This document shows, one piece after another, positions 36,315 through 46,803 of a DNA stretch of 64,000 nt. The first letter of the stretch is position 1, and each line of letters starts with the position of its first letter. A program made the translations under genes and the position numbers. Source of the DNA: Rhytidiadelphus loreus (Eukaryota > Streptophyta > Bryopsida > Hypnales > Hylocomiaceae); assembly GCA_947034895.1 (NCBI GenBank), contig OX344761.1, positions 80,803,839 to 80,867,838 on the forward strand, given 5' to 3'. Below the pieces are notes generated by a model. The model saw only the letters and a program-made list of their open reading frames with translations, was not told where the DNA came from and did not search any database.

Positions 36315-39300
36315 ATGGCTTATCCTACTGTAAGCTTAGCTCCCTGAGCTTATTCGATACCAGCACTCAGTGCTGGAAACTATGCCACATGGTGTATCAA
36401 GGTCGAGATGCTTTTGATCCGCTCTGAATTGTGGAGTGTCGTGGATGGCATCGAAGAGGCCCCACCTTCCAGCGATCTTGCAGGCCAAATAGACTGGAAA
36501 CTCAAGGATTCAAAAGCACGGTCAGATATTTTGCTTCACTGCGGAGAAAAGCAGTTAATCGCTCTTCATCCGCTAAAAACTTCTAAAGCTGTTTGGGATC
36601 GCATAAAGCAACTTTATCAAAAATCGAATAAGGCTTCTCAAGTACATCTCCACAAACAACTTTGTCACATGCAAATGACCGAATCTGATGATGTAATCGA
36701 ATTCATCGAACAATGGCAATCTATACTCCAAGAGGCTGCAACTTCTGGATGTTTGTTCACAGATTCACAACAAGTCAACTTATTACTTGCAGCATTACCG
36801 GATTCTTGGAGTGCATTCATAACCACTCAAGGTGGAATTTCAGATTTATCATTCACTGATTTGATATCTAATATACTACAACAAAACTCCATTAATTTAT
36901 CTAAATCTACAACAACACGATCCAATGCTTTTTATGTAAAAGGCAAATTTGTTAAAGCTAATAAAGCTAACAGAACTAGTCGATTTCAAAAATCCAGATC
37001 TTCTCGAAATCATTTAACAAATTCACAACGTCCCTCATCTTTCAATAACAAATCTTCAACACCTATAATCTGCCACCATTGTGGTATTTTGGGTCATAAA
37101 TCCCCAGATTGTAGAAACGCGAAACGCGAAATGTGTAATTCTAAGACTCATGTTAATAATATAACCACTGAAGATCCAATTCATCTATTTTCTGCAATGG
37201 AAAACCCAACTTTTTCCCAATACTGGTATTTGGATTCAGGCACCAGTCAACATATGTCGCCTATGAAGATTCTCTTTCGCAATTACCAAGTTTTAAACCC
37301 TCCACGGCTTATTCTATTGGATGATAATAGTACCCACAAGGCCGTTGGATTTGGTTCCATCCTATTAAAACTTCTAACTGGACAAACGCTACTCATTAAT
37401 GATGTGCTATTTGTTCCAGGACTTGCGAAGAATCTGCTCTCAATGACCCAAATCACTGCTACTGGACAAACTAACGTTCTTTTCACGCGTGATGCATGCA
37501 TCATCATCACTATTTCTCCACTTTCCTAGGAGAAAATGATTATCAATATTCACAAGGACGGGAATCTATTCTCCCTTGGAACAGGTCTTGAACCTCATAG
37601 TTCCAGCTACAGTGCTACCAGTATTGACACCAGTCTCTCAAAACTTGAGATTGAGTCAATTCGTTGGCATAATCGCCTTGGCCATTTAAATTTGCAATCA
37701 TTAAGCAAAATGCACAATCAATCCTTGGTTGTTGGCTTACCTCCAATTGCCAATTCATTGCTTGTATGCGAAGGCTGTCTCTCTAGCAAACAACACAAAG
37801 AACCTTATTCTAAAGAACCCGTGACTAGGGCCACTGAGGTTCTAGCATTAATTCACACAGATTTGTGTGGCCCAATGCAAACCGCATCATTAGGAGGAGC
37901 ATTGTATTTTCTCCTATTTATAGACGATTTCTCCAGATACACTCATGTGTATTTCCTTCAAAAGAAATCTGCTACTATAAATGATTTCTTACAATATAAA
38001 GCACTTGCTGAACAGCATACTACCAAAAAGATCTAGGGGAGGACACTCTCACTACATTTGGGGTACCTACGTGCGGCGGTGGAAAAAGTAATTCATGTAA
38101 TTCACCTTGAATAAACTATAATTTCATTCTAAAATTTTGAGCTTTGTTTAACAATGACTAAAGGTTTCTATTGACAAAAAATTCAATTCCAAATAACATA
38201 AGATATATTGTCTAGAAAGGGTTGAAAAATGAACTAAAATGGCATGTTCTCCAACTAAAATATTTATAGAGCTCACATGAAGATGACTATTGCATCAATA
38301 TTCAACCAAAATAAACTTCCAATAGAAAGCTATTCTATATAATTTTTTTTTCATTTTTCAAATTTTTTTTCTTATATAATATAGAGGTGTGAAAGTTATT
38401 TTCAGCTTTACAGTGTATCTTTTTTCTTCAAAAATTTATAACTAATTACTATTAGCACAAAAAAATACCAATAATTCAAAACATAAACTTATAAAGTAGT
38501 AAAATCTATCCATAATTTTTTTTTTGAAAAAGAAATTAAATTTTAAGGTGTATTACTTGTTTTACTTTTTCCGCCGCACGTAGTTTGCTAAAACATAGGG
38601 AGTGTCCTCCCCGGGAAAAAGATTCTAATACTCCGTTCTGATAACGGTGGTGAATTTACCTCAAATCAGTTCAACCAATATTGTCAACGTGAAGGCATTC
38701 AACGACAACTAACCAACCCTTATAACCCTGCTCAAAATGGAGTTGCCGAAAGGAAAAACAGGACGCTTGTTGAATCCTCACACAGTATGCTCAAAGTTGC
38801 CCAGTTACACAATTCATTCTGGATTGAAGCCATTCAAACATCTTGCTACCTCCAAAATTTCTGCTACACTTCCACACTTGACAAAGTTACGCCCTATGAA
38901 CTATGGACAGGGTTAAAACCCGATCTTCGACATCTCAAGATCTTCGGTTGTCCTGCTTATGCTCATTTACCTTCTAACAAACGACGCAAACTTGACACCA
39001 AAACTCAAAAATGCCTCTTCATTGGTTACGGTGAGTCTACTGGCGTAAAAGGATATCGATTGTATAATCCTGCTACTCAACAAGTATTTTTAAGTAGAGA
39101 TGTTGTTTTCTCTGAAGATTTTTTTCTTACCTGGGGGAGTTATTCCAACCTCTGGACAACTTCTTTCTCCAGCTACAGGATCTGATAATCTTTATTTGCT
39201 TCCTGATTCGAGATCTCAGGTCTCCTCTCCTGTAAATCAATATTCTAAGCCTAATGTGGATTCCCCACCTTCGAGTCCACGGAGTGCCCCTGATCTTGAT

Positions 39301-40035
39301 TCTGCAGTTGAACCTTCGGTTACCGTACCTGATGGTCCCACTCCCGACCCCACATCTCAATCAGTATCTAAACTTTCAGCTCATAATTGAGCTCACTTGC
39401 GACAGCAACAAGGAAGTAATTTCTCTTCCCCGCGGACTTCCCAACGCCGGACTAAAGGACAATGGACTTCGCCTAAATATCATGATGAATAGCATTATGC
39501 TTATGCATTTATGACCCAAGTTTCAGAATCCACTATTATTCAAGAGGCTTTATCCTCTCCCGAATCTCACCATTGGCAAGCCGCAATGAATCATGAATAT
39601 GATTCTTTAATTCAAAATGGCACCTGGCAACTTGTGGATCCGCCACCAAACTGCTCTCTTATCTCTACTAAATGGATCTTTCGTCGAAAGTACAACTTCG
39701 ATGGAACTTTGGCTCGATATAAAACCAGGTTCGTTGCTCGTGGATTTACACAGCAGGCAGGCATCGATTATTCAGAAACTTTCTCTCCAGTATTGAAAAT
39801 GATATCTTTGCGTATATTACTCGCACTAGCAACTATTCTTAACTTTCATATCCATCAAATGGACGTTACAACTGCGTTCCTGTATGGCTTGCTCAAAAAA
39901 GTAATTTATATTCACCAACTAGAAGGTTTCGTCAAAAGTGGTCATACATCTAAAGTTTGTAAACTACTAAAATCTTTATATGGCTTAAGGGGTCTTCCCA
40001 CCTGGCGTTATGGAAAACCCCGCATTTCCAGGTAA
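36315..40035 (+). pseudogene. Decayed Ty1/copia gag-pol polyprotein
   Basis: The gag start at 36315 is followed by an in-frame TGA at 36345-36347, then a copia gag domain and zinc knuckle CHHCGILGHKSPDC. The protease has YLDSGTSQHM. A stop at 37527-37529 breaks the protease-integrase junction. The integrase has GHLNLQSL, HTDLCGPM and, after an insertion at 38036-38612, SDNGGEF and NGVAERKNRT. The integrase C-terminal part includes FGCPAYAHLP. Reverse transcriptase shows KWIFRRKYNFDGTLARYKTR and QMDVTTAFLYG but stops around 40035, before the YxDD catalytic box. RNase H and the 3' LTR were not found. The element is a truncated, inactive copy. Later frame breaks occur around 39130-39510. Confidence 0.88.
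38036..38612. mobile_element. 577-bp MITE inserted in the copia integrase
   Basis: The ends are inverted: GGGGAGGACACTC at 38036 against its reverse complement at 38600-38612. A second inverted block, CTACGTGCGGCGG, lies about 35 bp inside each end, followed by GGAAAAAGTAA-like sequence. The flanks share AAAAAGATCTA (38025-38035) and AAAAAGATTCTA (38616 on), a plausible 10-12 bp target duplication with three extra G on the right. Long TIRs starting with G and a long duplication suggest a Mutator-like non-autonomous element. It splits the integrase between the HHCC/first-Asp part and SDNGGEF. There is no coding capacity; the interior is A/T-rich. Confidence 0.8.
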
Positions 40036-40835
40036 GCACAGTTTAATGAGTTCAGGGTATTGGATTTACACTGGACTGTTTTTGAAAACAGGTTTCCTTA
40101 TTATACGGTAAAAACAATGTAGCCGCCATTCAGGCATCCAAGGGTCTTATCAACTTTTCTGCCATGTCCTGCAGAGTGGACAGTAGCCGTTCTCACTTGC
40201 GATGGGATTGCCGGTGGTGGGGCCCAGTTGCTCTGGCAACGTCTTCCTTGTCGATCCACTTAGAGGAGGAATACGCCTTGTCGAGTTCTCTTGTTTCCTT
40301 ATATGCTACAGGAATTGGGTTGCTCTTCAGATTGCTCTAATGACCGAGTTGCTTCACGATTATACTTTTCTCTGCTGTAGTACTTCACTTCCGTCATTTT
40401 GTGTTCATCGTCCTTGTTTTTTGGCCATCTGTTTTTTTTTGGCGCCTCTCTCTCTCGCTGTAGCGCAAGCTGTGTCAATTTATTTCTTCCACGACGCCTG
40501 TGGTTTGAGCAAATTTGGTGTCCACTGGAGAGCGGATTTGGTGACTACTGGAGAGCGTCTTCAACACCAAGTACAATCTTCACCTTTGTCCAGTTTCTAC
40601 CCAACATTTTACAAGTGCTTGCATTCTGAAATTACAAGCGCTTGCCTTTTTTTTCCTACGAGTTCCAAAATTGAACGGCTCAGTGCTTTGGTAATTTCCT
40701 TCCGGTTTAGGGTTTTTCCGTCTTGCCTTCACAGTCGTCGAAAGTGTGTAGGGTTTGGCTTTCTTTGTCTACGCAATCTTCTTCCTGTCCAATTTCGTTT
40801 TCAATATTTTCTGAATCTCCTTGAATGCAGGTAAA
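40036..40835 (+). other. Junction between copia remnant and Harbinger; probable Harbinger 5' region
   Basis: CT-rich sequence, including TCTCTCTCTCGC, leads to an acceptor-like TTGAATGCAG seven bases before the transposase start at 40836. It is probably Harbinger promoter and leader. An open frame at 40202-40834 has no domain. The left terminal inverted repeat of the Harbinger element was not recognised. Confidence 0.45.
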
Positions 40836-41902
40836 ATGGAGCAATTCACTAGTCCTACCAATGTCGTAGCTTTCACGCTCTGGTTTCTGTCAATACTGTT
40901 GAATGCCAATGAAGTTCCTGATTTTCCCATACTGAAAGAAGAAGAGGACGAGGACAATGAGGCAGTGTCCGCCATTGTGCACACTGTTCAACGGCCATTG
41001 ACAGACACATTGTTCCTTATGACGAATACGCTGCACAATTACCGCTTGTGCACAACGTTCTCTTTTTTTGATGATGATCTTGCCTTCTGGGTTAAACCCC
41101 GTTCCACGACATGGTTTCTCGATTCCTATTAGAATAGTATGACAGCCATCGTTGGCTGTCGATGTTCCGAATGACGAAATCCGTTGTTTTTGCCCTGGCA
41201 GAAGTGGTGAAGCCACATGTGCAAAAGAAGAACACAAAGTACAGATTAGCTATCCCAGTTCTTGTTCGCGTGGCGGTCACTTTATTCAAATTGACTCATG
41301 GTGCAAATTTTACTATTTGTAGCGAAATGTTTGCTATAGGTCGAAGCACGATATCTAAAGTTTTGCGAGACGTGGTGAGTGCAATCAACGACACAATGAG
41401 ACATGAAATCTCTTGGCCGACTGGAAAGAGGTTGCAAGAAACTAAAGCGAAGTTCTCTAACCTTTGCTCTCTGCCTTCAGTTGTTGGTGCAATTGACGGA
41501 ATGCATGTCTCCATATCAAAGCCCCAATTTGGTGCAGCGGACTATTTTTATTTCAAGACTGGGGGATATAGTATGAATTGCCAGGCTGTGGTTGATAGTG
41601 ACAAACGGTTTTTGGACTTGTACGTAGGCATGCTAGGATCCACAAACGATAGCCGTATGTTGCGTAGGTCCTCGTTACATACTCAAGCTATGCATGGAAC
41701 TCTCATGGATGGTACTCATACTGTTCATGGTTTCTCACCTTACCAGTTAGGTGATTCAGGATATCCATTACTTCCGTGGTTGATGGTTCCACACAGAGGT
41801 CGTCAATTGTCCGTGTTCGAGAGTCTCTTCAACCGCAAATTGTGAAGAGGTCGTTGTGTTGTGGAAAACACATTTGGCTTACTGAAGCATTCTTTTCGGG
41901 AG
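40836..41902 (+). pseudogene. PIF/Harbinger (HARBI1-like) DDE transposase, 5' part
   Basis: Nuclease-type transposase of the PIF/Harbinger superfamily. The N-terminal part (from 40836) reads through FWVKPRSTTWF. A 1-bp frameshift near 41115-41118 and a TAG at 41135-41137 interrupt it, and the frame resumes with YDSHRWLSMFRM. The core contains ICSEMFAIGRSTISK, the first Asp in VGAIDGMHV, and the second in GSTNDSRML. A TGA at 41843-41845 precedes the CVVENTFGLLK segment that carries the catalytic Glu. The reading frame is then split by the Ty3 element at 41903. The gene continues at 61255. It was therefore dead, or nearly so, independently of the Ty3 insertion. The order of these events cannot be told from one copy. 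Confidence 0.88.
41898..41902. repeat. Left target-site duplication of the Ty3 element (GGGAG)
   Basis: GGGAG abuts the 5' LTR and recurs at 61250-61254 abutting the 3' LTR. Five bases is the standard Ty3 integration footprint. Confidence 0.95.
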
Positions 41903-44546
41903 TGTAGATAGAATTTTTCTTTTTCTTTCATACTTTTTGAAAAAGAGACAATTAGACAAGTAAAGATTAATCGAGAACTAGGACAGAGTGTGAACTGGGA
42001 CAAATAGACATGTGGTTACCGAAATGACTATTAGACAACCCGTTAACGGTTAGTTACAATCAGTTAAGGACTAATAGACCAAGCAGTTAGTGTAAGTGGT
42101 TACAGCCAAGAAAGAGTACAAAGACTAATCGACCGTTGAATTTCAGCTCTCTCTCAGGCTTGTAGTGATTGCATTGCCGATTTTTATACTTGTGTATTCC
42201 TTCAAGCTTTAATGCAGATTTTTGTCTATTTGTCTTATGCTTGATGTAGCCAGTGATTGGCTTTGTTTCTGTTCTTGTTATTGTTTCATATATGTTAGCC
42301 AGGGATTGGCGGTGTGCTTGGATTTTCTTATTTTAAGACAATTGTGCAGAAGTGAGAGAGCCTGTCAATTGATCTTGTATGTTTGTGCAAGTAGGTCAAA
42401 TTGTCTTATGTGCCAGTGAGTGGCTTTGTTGATCGAGTATAGATCGAAGTTCAGTGAGAACTTCGGAGGACAATTTGACTGTATCTGTGAGAGCTAAGCT
42501 AAGACAATTGGTCCATTGTTGAGGTTGGAGGATAACTCGGTGGAGCTGACCAAGGCAGGAGAGCAGATCGAGGACAAATTGTCTGCGGATGGAGCGGAAA
42601 GACTACTCGACTGGAGCTGCGATTGTGGGGAAAAGCAGAAGACAAATTGACGGTAAGTGTGACTAACTAACTCTTTTGTAATGGAAGTGCTATGTTTGGA
42701 TTAGTTGTCGATTTGTCATAGGTCCGGTTCCTTAATTATGAGGTGGTGATATATCATGAGATTAAAAATTAAGAATTAAGTTTGAGCCAATGATTGGCAA
42801 ACTAATTCTTTGAAGAGAGTCAAATTGTCAAAGAACTTATTTAGTAAAGCATATAACCAGTGATTGGATTATGTTATGCTTTGGTCAAATAGACAATAAA
42901 CTCTCAAATATTAGCAACCAGGGATTGGTGCTAAGTATGACAATTAAACTGAGCCAGGGTATGGCAAAATCATTAGTAAGATCAATTAAGCAGTGGTTGA
43001 TAATAACCTGTAGTAAGCGTTAAGATCAGCTCTATTCAAATTTGAAGTCTATTGGACAAAGGCTAAGTTTCTTGATACTAGTGATTGGTTATCCAAATTT
43101 ATGAATAAGTCTAATAGTCAGTTATGAAGATTATTTGTGTCTAAGTCAATTAGACAGTAAATGAAATATATCTGCTTTATGTGATTGTGTTATGAGGCAA
43201 ATAAATAAAAAGATTAGTGAGTATTAAATAACCAGGAATGGATGTTAAAGTTATGACAAATAAACTAAGCCAGTGATTGGCAGTGTATGACCCTGGTTGT
43301 TGGACTAATAGTCAAGTGGTATAAACAGCACAGGTTTTGAAGTCTATTAGTCATTTCTATAAATATGTATGTTTGGTTGTCGTTGTAGTCAAATGGTCTG
43401 GAGAGATTGTATTAAGATGATTTACAGTTAATGGAAATTAATGTAAGACTAATGGTCTGTGTATTGTGATTAAGTTGAGAGGACTAATTGACCAAGTTGT
43501 GTGAGAGCACCATGTGCAGGTGTAAGGAGCTCAATTGCATGTTATAGATAGAATCTATTTGTGCTCCTCATTGTAGATTGAAATGTGAACTTGACCAAAT
43601 TGACAAATTGCCCTGTATGAAACCTTTGTATGTGATTTATGTATTAACCTTGTGTGGGAAATTGGCCAAATTGACTACCATTACACATAAGTTTGCCTGT
43701 GGTGCTACCATAAGCAAGTCTATTTGACCATGCACATGACTATTTGACCACTTAGCAGTAGCCTTGTTAAATTGTTGGTGTGAAATCTTGGACGAATTGA
43801 CCATCTGTCGGATACTATACACTCAGCTATGCATTAATATAGCAAGACCAATTGACAAATGACTATTTGACAAAGTAGCAAGTAGGATGCTGATTCAATA
43901 GTAAATGAGCACTGTGGAATTTGGTCTAATTGACATACTATGAACTAAGAGTTCAAAAGAAGAATCGACAAGACTATTTGACCTGTCCTATGATTAATGG
44001 ACAAACTCTCAACCTTTGCATACTTTGCATACTGAGACAATTTGACAATTACAGACTTTGATATTTTCATCCTCGCATAAGTAGTAATTAGGATTAAAGT
44101 AAACAGTGACAGGACCAATTGACAATGAATTAAATAAGAAGAAGTAATTAAAGAAATACACAAAGGTGTTTATATACACCAAAAATATATCTATATATAT
44201 GTACTGTGGATGTGATTAAGTCGATAGAACAGGAACCATGACAAATTGACATACCTTGGACTATTTGACATTAGAAATTCTAGTACAAGACTGTGACTAT
44301 AAGTTTATAGATATTTATTGGGTTATGGACTGTGATTCGTATAGGTCAGGACAGTGAATACAATCATACCACACACAAATACATTAATAAAGAATTTTAT
44401 ACATTGATTTATAGAATGGAGAGATAATCCTATGTAAAAGTGACCTTAGATACAAAACGATAGACTACTTGACCTTTCCCCTTACTAAAGAACCACCACT
44501 AGGTTATTCTTTGGGTTTTTGTTCCCAAGTGAAAATTAATACTACA
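41903..44546 (+). repeat. 5' LTR of the Ty3 element (2,644 bp)
   Basis: Starts TGTAGATAG and ends ACTACA (canonical TG...CA). It carries about 38 copies of the 11-bp GWC-N5-GWC motif on both strands (for example 42395, 42469, 42573, 42641, 44240, 44259) and about a dozen CCA-N5-TGG motifs (about 42250-43300). Short open frames inside are identical in both LTRs and look like chance. It should hold the promoter and polyadenylation signals; a TATA-like TATATATA lies at about 44192-44202. Confidence 0.95.
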
Positions 44547-44550
44547 TTTT

Positions 44551-44570
44551 TGGCGCCGCTGCCGGGGATT
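44551..44570 (+). other. Primer-binding site, tRNA-Asp type
   Basis: TGGCGCCGCTGCCGGGGATT lies four bases after the 5' LTR. It matches the TGGCGCCGTTGCCGGGGA site known from Athila-type plant elements, complementary to the 3' end of tRNA-Asp, with one mismatch in that stretch. Confidence 0.85.
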
Positions 44571-44817
44571 GGTCCTGGCTATCGGTGTCTAAGAATGTAA
44601 GTAGGATGAAATTTTCTAGATTTCATCACGATAGGTAATTAAAATTGGAATTAGTTCAGAATAATAGAATATGCAACTTTTTCAAAGAAAACTTTTAGAA
44701 CCTTAAGAAAAATGGCATGTATTCTTCCTATGCTATATTCCTAAATAAAACCCATCGTTAGAAATTTTTGGAAAAATTATAATTTTTGAAAAATGAAAAA
44801 TTTATTATTCTTTAAAA

Positions 44818-45297
44818 ATGGAATCTAAAACCAAAACAAATAGTGACCTCATAAATGAAATGTTAGTAGATGTATTTCAAAAAGGACCCATTAACAAACC
44901 AAATTCTGTTATACGGTATAATAGGGAGTATTTATTAGCAAGTAGACCTCAAACACCAACAGAACCTATAGAAGTATCCCATAGAGTGAATTGGGAGAGA
45001 ACTAAAACACAAAAAGGATTATATAAAAATAAACCCAAATCTAAGTGTAATTTTTGTAGCACAAATGGCCACATAAAAAGAGTGTGTCCTAAAAATCAAG
45101 CTTTTATAAACTCAACTCAACAATTACCACCCGTATTAGAACATGAACCAGGATTTTTAAAAGTTGTTAAATTTTTAGATTTATTACAAATTCAACCTAT
45201 AACAATTCCTGAGTTAAAACAACTAAGAACTATTATCGATACTTTAATTTATTTCCACCCTTCTTCATATAACCAACATTGTCCACCACCTCTTTAA
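44818..45297 (+). CDS. Ty3 5' accessory ORF A with one zinc knuckle
   Basis: 159 codons starting MESKTKTNSDLINEML. It contains one CCHC knuckle, CNFCSTNGHIKRVC (about residues 77-90), in a lysine-rich context, so it probably binds RNA or single-stranded DNA. It lies between the PBS and gag, a position where Ogre/Tat-type elements can also have an extra ORF, but I see no clear homology to those. The base composition is A/T-rich like gag-pol. It is in the same frame as the gag ORF. Confidence 0.6.
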   Translation: MESKTKTNSDLINEMLVDVFQKGPINKPNSVIRYNREYLLASRPQTPTEPIEVSHRVNWERTKTQKGLYKNKPKSKCNFCSTNGHIKRVCPKNQAFINSTQQLPPVLEHEPGFLKVVKFLDLLQIQPITIPELKQLRTIIDTLIYFHPSSYNQHCPPPL

Positions 45298-45320
45298 AAA
45301 GAAAATGAATAGGATTAAAC

Positions 45321-45815
45321 ATGGATCAAATACTTCCCTGGGAAATACCAGAAATATTAGAAGACTATTTTTCTGGCCCATGTCTTTTTAAAGCTTTATA
45401 TCGATTTTATAGAGGAGCTTACTTTGGACAAGGTTTTCATTTAAGTGGGGAAAATATTAAAGACATAGAATTTAAAAATTCTATTGATCGATTACCCTTA
45501 GATATAAAAAGAATAATTTTAAGCAAAGTTTGGAATGAGGGAAAACCTTTTAGAGAAATTGTAGTGAAAGGAGGAAAGTTGCATTTAGCTTTTCCCTTAC
45601 ACTATTTGTTTCTTCAATACGGAAAATTAAAACATCTTATAAAACCCAATGTTCCTAGAGTACAAGCTGGTTGGACTGGTAGACAAGTAGAACATAAAAC
45701 ATATGTTTTTACTTATGGACCAGTTGATTTAAAACGTACTCCTTTAATCCCTGAGTTTATGTGTAGTGAAAAGAAAAATACCCTAAGTCCAGCTTTTAGC
45801 TTGATATGCCCGTAA
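45321..45815 (+). CDS. Ty3 5' accessory ORF B, unknown
   Basis: 164 codons starting MDQILPWEIPEILEDYF, 23 bases after ORF A ends. It has an aromatic-rich N-terminus and a basic middle (VPRVQAGWTGRQVEHKTYVF). No recognised domain, signal peptide or transmembrane segment. The intact frame and gag-like composition suggest it is a real element gene. Its function is unknown; a capsid-related or RNA-associated role is only speculation. Confidence 0.55.
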   Translation: MDQILPWEIPEILEDYFSGPCLFKALYRFYRGAYFGQGFHLSGENIKDIEFKNSIDRLPLDIKRIILSKVWNEGKPFREIVVKGGKLHLAFPLHYLFLQYGKLKHLIKPNVPRVQAGWTGRQVEHKTYVFTYGPVDLKRTPLIPEFMCSEKKNTLSPAFSLICP

Positions 45816-46065
45816 AGAAGGATAATATTAAAAACTTAAACCCATATCGATTGGAGAAAACTTGAGTGGTTTATATAAAACGTCTTGAGGGGATAAGAAC
45901 GATAACTTGGAAAGCATTGGGCACCCATTACCTCATTAGTTGCGATAGCGGGTCCCCAGTGTTTCCCTGGTTTTGTTAAATTTTTGACTAATATATCTAT
46001 GGCCTCTTTAAATGTCTGGTCACAACCCTGAAAAGACATTCAAAGAAGCCATTCAAAGAATCTAG

Positions 46066-46803
46066 GAAGGGTTCAAACCAAGATATAGACAAACAGTATC
46101 CACTTATATAAATCCTTGTTTTTCACCCCCAAGTCAACCACCACCTCCGATAGATAATGTTATACGTCCTCCTAGCCCAGTAGATTTAAACACTCAAGGA
46201 ATTTCTTTAGGACAATTTCAAAGGTTTGTAATCCAAGATGAACCTAATAGTGAATTATCTGAATCTGATATTGATTTTGAGTTAAATTCAATTGCCTTGT
46301 TAGGTTATGAAGCATCCTCAAGTAGAACTATACAAAGATCAGAAAGTTCTTTTATAGAAACTACTACATCCTTGTTAGAAGAAGAAAATATATCTCCTAT
46401 AGCGGAGATATCGACTAGTCCACCAAGAAATTCAACACCTGTAGATTATATATGGACATATAATACTCCTGAAACTAGTGCTTTGGTGATTTCTGAGTAT
46501 TTGAGAGAAACTTGGAATCAACAAGGACGAAGTGTAGTAGAAAGGTTAGAAGATTTTTTATCTCCTATTAGGAACAATCCAGAGATACCTTCTGCAAGTT
46601 CTGTAAATCTATATCGTCCAGAGACACCTCCACATTTGGAGATTTCCACTGGACAATTTTTAAATTTTAATACAGACATAGATCGAAATACTTATAGTCT
46701 TCCAAACACACCTTATCAATTAGAATTAGAACTACCTGATACGTCGGACTTAGATCCAATTTCTCCAAGATTTCAGGAGGAAGTTTGGGAAGAAGACAAC
46801 GAA
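46066..46803 (+). other. Open proline-rich extension upstream of gag without ATG
   Basis: The gag frame is open from just after a TAG at 46063-46065 to the first ATG at 46804, about 245 codons. It encodes proline-, serine- and glutamate-rich sequence (for example TSPPRNSTPVDYIW). Such a long open stretch without ATG suggests a non-AUG start, splicing, or a broken fusion to an upstream ORF (ORF A is in the same frame). Confidence 0.55.

Noticed and set aside
40202..40834. 210-codon frame upstream of the transposase as a coding exon
   Set aside because: The frame starts without clear context, has no domain, and overlaps CT-rich leader-like sequence.
42222..42419. 65-codon frame present identically in both LTRs
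   Set aside because: Identity is explained by LTR identity; the frame contains the regulatory-looking motifs and has no protein features.
45836..46039. 67-codon minus-strand frame between ORF B and gag
   Set aside because: Short, antisense to the element and without a domain; not enough to call an antisense gene.
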